Shown here: piece after piece, positions 29,801 through 34,717 of the stretch | Layout of the letters: the number at the start of each line of letters is the position of its first letter | Numbering within the stretch: position 1 is the first letter of the stretch | Notes under the pieces: generated by a model | Told to the model about the DNA's origin: nothing | Seen by the model: only the letters and a program-made list of their open reading frames with translations | Database searches by the model: none | DNA from: a virus | DNA length: 34,717 nt | Strand: one strand, 5' to 3' | IMG/VR virus record: IMGVR_UViG_3300043119_000042 | Span: 1 to 34,717 of that record | Made by a program: the position numbers and the translations under genes

Positions 29801-30500
29801 TGTCTTGCGCTTCCGTGTCGCTCTTAATAGCGGCATCACAAACACTGTGATCCACGGAACTCCTGCTGATCGACCAATCATTACTGATGGTGTTGTTCAT
29901 ATCCCCATGAGTGTCGCAGCTAAGTTTGGATTGCAAGAAGACAAGTTTCTCAAGGGCTATGCCCGTGTTGAGAATGGTTTTTTGGCTATGCCATTTCAAT
30001 TTTACAACTTCTTGTTTGGCAGCATGAACAAGACGCTCGGCGCTATGGCTCACAATCAGGTAAAGAATCGTGCGCTTGGTGCAGCTACTATGCTGGGTTT
30101 GTCTTACATGGTCCTGAAGATGAAGACGAATGCGTCCACGTTTGAGAATATGTCTTATCAAGACAAGATGGCTAGGACAATTGATGCAAGCGGTCTGCTT
30201 CCATTTTACTCAGATCTCTTTTATCGCACCATGCACTCAACGATTGCTCTTGGTGGGCCGAATATTACTGGTGGAATCATTCAGCCAAAGTTTAAGCAAC
30301 GTCAAAACCCACTAGATGTTGTGACTGACATTGCTGGTGCGGGTCCATCTTGGGCTGCAAACGTGGCAGAGGGTATCTTCAAAGTTACCACTGGTGATTA
30401 TGGTGAAGGTGCTTCTGATATTCTTCGCATGATGCCAATGGCAAATATGTGGTTTCTTAAAAGTGAAGTTTCTGAACTAGCACAAGCATTGAGGCAGTAG
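26808..30500 (+). CDS. Large ejection protein (T7 gp16-like) with HExxH insertion
   Basis: The 1230-residue protein is the last and largest core gene, as T7 gp16. It has hydrophobic stretches near residues 110-190 (FFDPINYIGLPFGG; SSILFGAAIGGLVSAPA) and a membrane-like, helical C-terminus (RALGAATMLGLSYMVLKMK) ending with the conserved MMPMANMWFLK. The T7 N-terminal lytic transglycosylase motif is not visible. Instead, at residues about 880-990, lies NTIYFDRAYI...KQWSNFVMLHEINHSRF, with H954-E955-I956-N957-H958 and a possible third zinc ligand E977 (AAYENKIN). This suggests a zinc metallopeptidase domain that could cut the cell wall or processed partners. Confidence 0.85.
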   Translation: MVDTFSTGVPISSGYAPDAPRFGNVIEANLNRTFDPIISAAERRFKFGSKQDPKYDFKKYATGQYAEFAAEFAGQPNDQAAVNLRQQIDRSAANRQTLAMATTAQLLGSAFFDPINYIGLPFGGPALTVGRAALRVGASVGAVEAVREGAILATDPMARYDEAAINVGSSILFGAAIGGLVSAPAVGRAQAFERVSKFVNEYSTLQKANENAANISPKMFASRLSRDQRPYAAMDDASLQSDLLARVGEADDLKARAGDDEGLQDLRDRASEIERGATELRQELGLRYIEDSGFKMDDPYGIPANWFTDSVFYKAITTPMKRALQSKYPTTVKKAFFDLAHDMSLGINQNSLGIRSDPSVFLKTAVSHGNMAKMESGLKDLYGQVQQNPMAFDDWIASASRKRLLGDPNMSEAELKASSILEDYFGRDVTGKLEEQGLISTVRGRESRIRIINKEINSLNARRDGASDRELSVIESRIRVLKKDEDMMVKMARGDYDGGVPPVDQTAEPFFPRFYNLDKIRQNKEAFIKIIAEEFHKKPYVYEFDAVKGDYVRKELSSDPAMVRQRAERTVNNILSEGDPVDAGDVVAGLGRSKHFRHRKLDVPTAAIIDYIELNPVSVLNSYNARVNPRTLFQEKFGKDYFGVTTEMELDMIRAGASEADINKMRVDFDSLYRRIVSNVLDRPDAMNQKIAYGLRSMATFAFMGGAGITSLGDFGRIVMQYELAPLMKGIKSSIDMDTLRMSAMETRMAGSALEYTLGMYRLESQISNNFVAPKLLNSAQQGFYILNGLTPLTIAYKRLSGLVMGHTIMDSSIRFADGTISDFDKMLLLKHGIDEELAIRLAKTPWERNKEGMILPNTEQWADHIEIPEIAGKRVTVIEAREDGSPVGKTSKDGGYAPAYYNRETNTIYFDRAYIEGPMFDRQAWLKPRMEGVDALPDIFKTPKQWSNFVMLHEINHSRFSADDLGIDPLNKAAYENKINQLALADFKAAKTVSEDDVLRFRVALNSGITNTVIHGTPADRPIITDGVVHIPMSVAAKFGLQEDKFLKGYARVENGFLAMPFQFYNFLFGSMNKTLGAMAHNQVKNRALGAATMLGLSYMVLKMKTNASTFENMSYQDKMARTIDASGLLPFYSDLFYRTMHSTIALGGPNITGGIIQPKFKQRQNPLDVVTDIAGAGPSWAANVAEGIFKVTTGDYGEGASDILRMMPMANMWFLKSEVSELAQALRQ

Positions 30501-30501
30501 T

Positions 30502-30517
30502 TTTGTGCGTTGATGCT
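30502..30517 (+). repeat. 16-bp motif, copy 2 (after large ejection protein gene)
   Basis: TTTGTGCGTTGATGCT, one base different from the copy at 15562-15577 and also just after a TAG stop. Both copies lead a late sub-block: the portal side at 15.6 kb and the tail fibre at 30.5 kb. Confidence 0.7.
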
Positions 30518-30518
30518 G

Positions 30519-30550
30519 CCTCTTTGCACTGCAAATAGTGTGCAAAGAGG
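30519..30550 (+). promoter_or_regulatory. Perfect 11-bp hairpin hiding the tail-fibre ribosome site
   Basis: CCTCTTTGCAC (30519-30529) pairs exactly with GTGCAAAGAGG (30540-30550) around a ten-base loop. The Shine-Dalgarno AGAGG (30546-30550) lies inside the right arm, seven bases before the ATG at 30557. The fold would lower translation of the tail fibre until it melts. No U-run follows, so termination is less likely. Confidence 0.7.
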
Positions 30551-30556
30551 TGGTCC

Positions 30557-31972
30557 ATGACAATCAATCTTGCCAATAACAATCCACGTATTTCCTATAG
30601 CGTTGCTCAAGGCGCGACTCAGCAAACTTTTGCTGTGCCGTTTGAGTTCTTTAATGACTCGGACATTACTGTTTATGTGGATGGCGTTCTAAAGACTGAA
30701 GGTTCTGACTACACGCTCACTGGTGGCGATGGATCTACTGGTAACGTGGTCTTTGTTACCGCTACACCTCCTGCTGTTCAACAAGTCCTTGGCGCTACTG
30801 GCGGCAGCACTGTTGTGATCTTCCGCACGACTGACATTGAGCGCACAAGCGATTTCTCTGCTGGATCAGATATCAATCGCGCTGCTTTGAATGAGCAACT
30901 TGATATCTTGACTGCTATGATTGCAGATCAGAATGACAAAACGGATCGCACGATTCGCCTCAATGATTATGAAACTGCGCCTTCTTTGATTTTACCTTCA
31001 ATTGCTAATCGCAAAGGTAAAGTGTTGGCTTTCAATGCAACAACTGGTGCTGTTGAAGAAGGACCAACGACTGACAGCATTGTTGATGTTAATTCTTATG
31101 TGGCAACTGCTTCCGCTGCCGCAACTTCTGCCACTGCTTCAGCATCATCCGCCACTGCTTCTGCTGCTTCTGCTACTGCTTCTGCTACTTCCGCTGCTGC
31201 TTCACTAGATAGCTTTGATGATCGTTATCTTGGAGCCAAGACAAGCAATCCTACTCTTGATAATGATGGGAATGCTCTTCTTACTGGCGCTTTGTATTTT
31301 GATAGCGTTAACAATTTAATGAAAGTTTACAATGGTAGTGCATGGGGCGCTCTACTTGTTGCTTCAAATAATCTTTCTGATTTATCAAACGTTTCAACTG
31401 CAAGAACTAACCTTGGACTTGGGACCATTGCAACCCAAACTGCATCTTCTGTAACCATCACTGGTGGTTCTATTACTGGTATCACCGACCTTACAGTGGC
31501 AGATGGCGGCACTGGAGCTTCTGATGCTGCTGGAGCAAGGAGTAACCTTGGGCTTGGTACTATTTCTACTCAGGCTGCTTCTTCTGTAGCTATTACTGGT
31601 GGTACAATTAATGGTACCACTTTTGGAGCCACAACTCCAGCTACTGCATCTGTGACGACTTTAACTGTTTCAAGCAGCATCACCGAAACAATCTTTGCTC
31701 TCACTGGAACTACTCCAGCCTTGAGTGCAGCAAATGGTACAATCCAAACATGGACCCTTACAGGCAACTCCACGCCAACTGATAGCCTTGCAAATGGTCA
31801 ATCGATCACGTTGTTGATTGATGATGGCACTGCATACACCATTACTTGGCCTTCTGTCACATGGAAAACTAACTCAGGTGTTGCTCCAATCCTGAATACC
31901 ACAGGCTTTACTGTTATTGTTTTGTGGGAAGTGGGCGGTGTTCTTTATGGCGCACGAGTGGGTGACGCATAA
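30557..31972 (+). CDS. Tail fibre, T7-type N-terminal domain
   Basis: The 471-residue protein begins with the virion-binding domain of T7-like fibres: NPRISYSVAQGATQQTFAVPF, FFNDSDITVYVDGVLK, TDIERTSDFSAGSDINRAALNEQLD (about residues 1-130). Then comes a short coiled part with an Ala/Ser/Thr run (about 187-222), two similar LGLGTI(A/S)TQ.ASSV.ITGG repeats, and a beta-rich end. The end lacks a chaperone domain or obvious enzyme and may only be a short connector, so the receptor-binding role may lie on the next gene. Confidence 0.9.
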   Translation: MTINLANNNPRISYSVAQGATQQTFAVPFEFFNDSDITVYVDGVLKTEGSDYTLTGGDGSTGNVVFVTATPPAVQQVLGATGGSTVVIFRTTDIERTSDFSAGSDINRAALNEQLDILTAMIADQNDKTDRTIRLNDYETAPSLILPSIANRKGKVLAFNATTGAVEEGPTTDSIVDVNSYVATASAAATSATASASSATASAASATASATSAAASLDSFDDRYLGAKTSNPTLDNDGNALLTGALYFDSVNNLMKVYNGSAWGALLVASNNLSDLSNVSTARTNLGLGTIATQTASSVTITGGSITGITDLTVADGGTGASDAAGARSNLGLGTISTQAASSVAITGGTINGTTFGATTPATASVTTLTVSSSITETIFALTGTTPALSAANGTIQTWTLTGNSTPTDSLANGQSITLLIDDGTAYTITWPSVTWKTNSGVAPILNTTGFTVIVLWEVGGVLYGARVGDA

Positions 31973-33006
31973 TGCTTAGAGAAAAACTCATGTCTGCGAG
32001 TAAAGCTTACCAAGAGTTTATTGCTATTGCTCACACTACCAGCCCATATCTTTCTGTTTACCCTTGGTCAGGTTCAGACTTTGGCACTAAGTTTGCTAAT
32101 CCTGTTACCCTACCCGCAAACAGTGGTCTTGGTGTAGCTTTTTCCCCTTCTGGTAATGCTATTGCAGTATCTCATCCCACTACGCCTTTTATCTCTGCTT
32201 ACTCTTGGAATGGGTTAGGCTTTGGCACTAAGTTTGCTGACCCTGCCACATTGCCTACAGGTACTGGTAATGGTGTGGCTTTTTCTCCTAGTGGTAATGC
32301 TATTGCAGTTGCTCACATTAACAACCCATATCTTTCTGCTTATTCTTGGTCTGGGTCAGGCTTTGGTACTAAGTTTGCTAATCCCGCCGTTCCTCCTAAT
32401 GATCCACTCAATGGAGTTACTTTTCACCCAAACGAAAATGCTATTGCAGTAGCGGGGCAAACAACTACTAAAATTGAAGTTTGGGCTTGGTCAGGTTCAG
32501 GCTTTGGTACTAGGTTTTCTAACCCTACCAATCTACCCAGTGGTACTAATCATGGTCAGAGCATAGCCTTTTCCCCTAACGGAAATGCTATTGCAGCAAC
32601 TACTTTACAGACCCCATTTGTCTTTACCTACCCTTGGTCAGGTTCTGGCTTTGGTTCTAAGTTTCCTAACCCTCCTGCTCTTCCCGCAGGCAGTGGTCGT
32701 GGTGTAGCTTTTTCCCCTTCCAGCAATGCTATTGCAGTAGCTCATGTTTTAACACCCTTTGTCTCTGCTTACCCTTGGTCTGGTTCAGGGTTTGGTACTA
32801 GATTTTCTAACCCTGCTACTCTCCCAGCAGGAGTCGGTACAGATGTAGATTTTTCTCCAACTGGAAATGCTATTGCAGTATCACATGGCACAACACCCTT
32901 TGTTTCTGTTTACCCGTGGTCTGGGTCAGGCTTTGGTACTAAGTTTGCTAATCCTGCTATCTTACCTACAGGCAATGGTAATGGTATAACTTTTGGAAAG
33001 ATATAA
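31972..33006 (+). CDS. Seven-bladed beta-propeller (WD40-like) tail protein
   Basis: The 344-residue protein is built almost only of seven repeats of about 46 residues with the core FSPSGNAIAVAH, then P(Y/F)(V/L)SAYPWSGSGFGTKFANP and LPAG-G-G. The first repeat lacks its leading strand, and the very last residues (ITFGKI) supply it, which is the ring closure used by WD40 propellers. Related motifs occur in marine phages. The gene lies between the tail fibre and the chaperone-like genes, so a receptor-binding or fibre-tip role is probable. It could alternatively be an assembly scaffold. ATG 31990 is an alternative start. Confidence 0.8.
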   Translation: MLREKLMSASKAYQEFIAIAHTTSPYLSVYPWSGSDFGTKFANPVTLPANSGLGVAFSPSGNAIAVSHPTTPFISAYSWNGLGFGTKFADPATLPTGTGNGVAFSPSGNAIAVAHINNPYLSAYSWSGSGFGTKFANPAVPPNDPLNGVTFHPNENAIAVAGQTTTKIEVWAWSGSGFGTRFSNPTNLPSGTNHGQSIAFSPNGNAIAATTLQTPFVFTYPWSGSGFGSKFPNPPALPAGSGRGVAFSPSSNAIAVAHVLTPFVSAYPWSGSGFGTRFSNPATLPAGVGTDVDFSPTGNAIAVSHGTTPFVSVYPWSGSGFGTKFANPAILPTGNGNGITFGKI

Positions 33007-33007
33007 A

Positions 33008-33256
33008 ATGAACGAAGAAAAAATGAGAATCCTCAGCGCAGCAGCGCTAGGCCGTAAGGCTGAGGTAATGAACTACCAAATCAACATCGACAACTTCCGT
33101 CTTGCTATCAAGAAGATTGAGGCTGAGCATTCAGACAAGCCTGCAATGCTAGAGTTTGCTGATCGTCTGCGTGATTTGCTTGAGTCAAGCCTAACAGAGC
33201 AACTGAAAGAGATCATCATGCTTGAAGTAATTGAGCAGCAGTTGGAGGGGCAGTGA
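33008..33256 (+). CDS. Small helical protein near the tail tip genes
   Basis: ATG 33008 follows GGAAAG. The 82-residue product is a helical, charged protein (LSAAALGRKAEVMNYQINIDNFRLAIKKIEAE, then LRDLLESSLTEQLKEIIMLEVIEQQL). Similar short proteins with a YQINIDNYRLAI core occur after the tail genes in many phages, but their role is unknown. It may be a tail-tip assembly factor. The longer start at 32993 would overlap the propeller gene. Confidence 0.65.
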   Translation: MNEEKMRILSAAALGRKAEVMNYQINIDNFRLAIKKIEAEHSDKPAMLEFADRLRDLLESSLTEQLKEIIMLEVIEQQLEGQ

Positions 33257-33714
33257 TGTACGTTAAGGTATTAAAGGATGCTGTTGTTGCATTCCCCTAT
33301 GGCATCAGAGAGTTGATGCAAGATAATCCTAACACCTCTTTTCCAGAGCGTGTCGATGATGCTTTTCTTGCACAGTATGGTATCTATCCTGTTATTCCAA
33401 AAGAAATCCCTCAGCCATTCCACAATGTAATGCAGAATGCTACTACAGTTAATCCTGTGTTTACTGGTGAGGCTTGGGTGCAAGAATGGCAGATTACTCC
33501 TGCCTCTACTGAAGATATTGCACAACGTCTTGCTGACCTTGCTCAGAATGTTCGATCTACACGGAACCAACTTCTGGCCGAGACTGATTGGACGCAGGTG
33601 ATTGATTCACCTGTTAATCTAGTAACGTGGGCAACATATCGTAAAGCACTCCGTGATATCACTGAACAGGCTGGTTTTCCAGAAAATGTAATCTGGCCTA
33701 TAGCCCCAAACTAA
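33256..33714 (+). CDS. Tail fibre assembly chaperone-like protein
   Basis: ATG 33256 follows GGAGGGG; the GTG one codon earlier is less likely. The 152-residue product has an N-terminal part similar to small tail proteins (PYGIRELMQDNPNTSFPERV...LAQYGIYPV). Its C-terminal block RSTRNQLLAETDWTQVIDSP...WATYRKALRDITEQAGFPENVIWP is typical of the phage tail-assembly chaperone domain (APC type). It probably helps fold or attach the fibre or propeller protein before it. The stop of the preceding gene overlaps its ATG. Confidence 0.78.
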   Translation: MYVKVLKDAVVAFPYGIRELMQDNPNTSFPERVDDAFLAQYGIYPVIPKEIPQPFHNVMQNATTVNPVFTGEAWVQEWQITPASTEDIAQRLADLAQNVRSTRNQLLAETDWTQVIDSPVNLVTWATYRKALRDITEQAGFPENVIWPIAPN

Positions 33715-33721
33715 GGATCTA

Positions 33722-33949
33722 ATGATGGACGTTCTTGAGTTTCTTATGAAGTGGGCCGTTGCTCCCGTAATTGGTATTTTGTTTGCTATGTACACACGGC
33801 AGCAAGCGCATTCGACTGACATTGCTGTTCTCAAAGCAACGGCAACCGCTAACAAAGAAGCGCATGATCGTGAGTTCAAACAAATCCAAGATAGCTTTAA
33901 AGCTGTATTCCTGAAACTAGACACCATAGAACAGGCGTTGAGAAAATGA
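33722..33949 (+). CDS. Holin-like small membrane protein with coiled coil
   Basis: The 75-residue protein has one hydrophobic helix near the N-terminus (WAVAPVIGILFAMYT, about residues 11-25) and a coiled-coil tail (DIAVLKATATANKEAHDREFKQIQDSFKAVFLKLDTIEQALR). It directly precedes and overlaps the endolysin by four bases, so it is the best holin candidate in the window. Single-helix holins exist. It could also be an accessory such as XhlA-type proteins. Confidence 0.55.
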   Translation: MMDVLEFLMKWAVAPVIGILFAMYTRQQAHSTDIAVLKATATANKEAHDREFKQIQDSFKAVFLKLDTIEQALRK

Positions 33950-34644
33950 TTAATGAAGCAACCATAAACCTAATCAAAGAGTTTGAAGGCTTCCGCGCCA
34001 AAGCTTACAAATGCCCCGCTGGTGTTTGGACCATTGGATATGGAACCACTGCGGCCGCTCACGTAGGCGTCATCCCTCATGAAGGCATGACGATCAGCGA
34101 AGAAGAAGCCGAGAAGTATCTTCACACGGCGATTAATAAGTTTTCAAACGCAATCAAGCCAGCCATCACGCGCCCCATTAACGACAATGAGTTCGGCGCG
34201 TTTGTGTCCTTGGCCTACAATATTGGATCTGGCGCATTCAAGAAGTCTTCCGCCCTTCGCCACTTCAATGTTGGTGAAACCCAGAAGTCTGCTGACGCAA
34301 TCCTGATGTGGAACAAAGCTGGTGGTAAGGTCTTGGCTGGACTAACGCGCCGCCGTTCCGCTGAACGTGCATTGTTCCTGACGCCCGTTGGATTTGCAGT
34401 TCAAGAAGAAACCAAGGACAGCACTGCTGTCCCAGACGCCCCGCGCAATACTCCAATGGAATCGACCACGATGCAGGCTGGCGCGGTTCAGGCTGTGTCT
34501 GCGGTGGGCGCTGGCGTGTCAGCCGTATCAGCACTCAGTGGGACAGCGCAGATCGTGGCTTTGGTGTTCTGTGGTATCGTGGCCCTAGCCGCTGTTTGGA
34601 TCATGCGTGAGCGCCTCCGCAAGTGGGCGGATGGTGATCGTTAA
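33946..34644 (+). CDS. GH24 endolysin (lysozyme) with C-terminal membrane anchor
   Basis: The 232-residue protein has the T4-type lysozyme triad in the E-8aa-C-5aa-T form: E14 (EFEGFR), C23 (KCPAG) and T29 (WTIGYG). Further family parts are FVSLAYNIGSGAF and GLTRRRSAERALF. It cuts the peptidoglycan sugar backbone. Unusually, the catalytic domain (about 1-145) is followed by an Ala/Gly/Ser-rich linker and a C-terminal hydrophobic helix (about 203-220, IVALVFCGIVALAAVWIM) with a basic end. A tail-anchored lysozyme would be held at the inner membrane until the holin acts or the potential falls. It is joined to holin-like and spanin genes. Confidence 0.9.
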   Translation: MINEATINLIKEFEGFRAKAYKCPAGVWTIGYGTTAAAHVGVIPHEGMTISEEEAEKYLHTAINKFSNAIKPAITRPINDNEFGAFVSLAYNIGSGAFKKSSALRHFNVGETQKSADAILMWNKAGGKVLAGLTRRRSAERALFLTPVGFAVQEETKDSTAVPDAPRNTPMESTTMQAGAVQAVSAVGAGVSAVSALSGTAQIVALVFCGIVALAAVWIMRERLRKWADGDR

Positions 34645-34717
34645 TGTTTGGATGGATTAAACGCACGGCACTATGGGCCATTGGGATTGTTGCTTTAATC
34701 CTTACTGCTTGGATGGC
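34522..34717. repeat. Right copy of 196-bp terminal redundancy
   Basis: Matches bases 1-196 with one difference at 34590 (C, against T at 69), synonymous in the endolysin (Ala). It joins the end of the endolysin to the start of the i-spanin gene. Confidence 0.9.
34644..34717 (+). CDS. i-spanin, 5' end only (duplicate of the gene at 123)
   Basis: The ATG at 34644 overlaps the endolysin stop. The frame encodes the first 24 residues, MFGWIKRTALWAIGIVALIL..., and is cut by the window edge. The complete gene is at 123-344. Confidence 0.9.
   Translation, partial: MFGWIKRTALWAIGIVALILTAWM

Noticed and set aside
31072-31210. Possible CRISPR- or repeat-like DNA in the tail fibre gene
   Set aside because: These are degenerate GCTTCTGC-type codon repeats encoding an Ala/Ser/Thr run. 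There are no spacers.
1-34717. tRNA genes
   Set aside because: I saw no cloverleaf with a GGTTCGANTCC-type T arm and CCA end while reading. A tRNAscan run would be decisive.

Overview
This window is an essentially complete tailed-phage genome with T7-type (podovirus) virion architecture. It is given as a linear read-through of a circular map: bases 1-196 recur as the last 196 bases (34522-34717) with one synonymous difference, so the unit is about 34,521 bp. No integrase, DNA polymerase, replicative helicase or phage RNA polymerase is recognisable, so replication and transcription probably lean on the host. The lysis proteins (a GH24 lysozyme with a C-terminal membrane anchor, and a small CDGT-type lipoprotein o-spanin) resemble those of phages of alphaproteobacteria. 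That host assignment is inference only.

Layout. (1) 1-1559, + strand: end of the endolysin, nested spanin pair, and an HTH-metallophosphatase. (2) 1568-11505, - strand: a dense, mostly overlapping early operon read right to left. From its promoter side it holds two unknown proteins, a terminator, a small HTH protein, a DUF932 protein, small zinc-ribbon and HTH regulators, a PD-(D/E)XK nuclease, a winged-helix replication-initiator-like protein, a YqaJ-type exonuclease with a putative single-strand annealing protein, an SSB-tailed protein, a DnaA domain IV-like protein, a dCTP deaminase/dUTPase-fold enzyme, and a run of tiny membrane or cysteine proteins. (3) 11506-12247: a 742-bp gene-free control region between the divergent operons, full of stem-loops and GCGAAGC motifs. 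(4) 12248-34644, + strand: late operon with small terminase, a run of tiny basic proteins, large terminase, portal, scaffold, gp13-like protein, capsid, decoration protein, tail tubes A and B, three ejection proteins, tail fibre, a seven-bladed beta-propeller protein, chaperone-like genes, a holin-like protein and endolysin. The lysis cassette runs through the artificial ends of the map.

How it works together. The leftward operon seems to supply replication initiation on host machinery plus a phage recombination module (exonuclease, annealing protein, SSB-tailed protein, resolvase-like nuclease). The rightward operon builds and packages the virion. Several late genes carry RNA hairpins at their ribosome binding sites: tail tube A has a CUUCGG hairpin between the Shine-Dalgarno and the AUG, the tail fibre has its Shine-Dalgarno inside a stem, and the capsid gene has a leader hairpin. 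This suggests late gene dosage is tuned at translation. The most unusual parts are the structured control region at 11506-12247, the beta-propeller protein at 31972-33006, the HExxH insertion in the large ejection protein, and the two unrelated proteins with SSB-like acidic tails.
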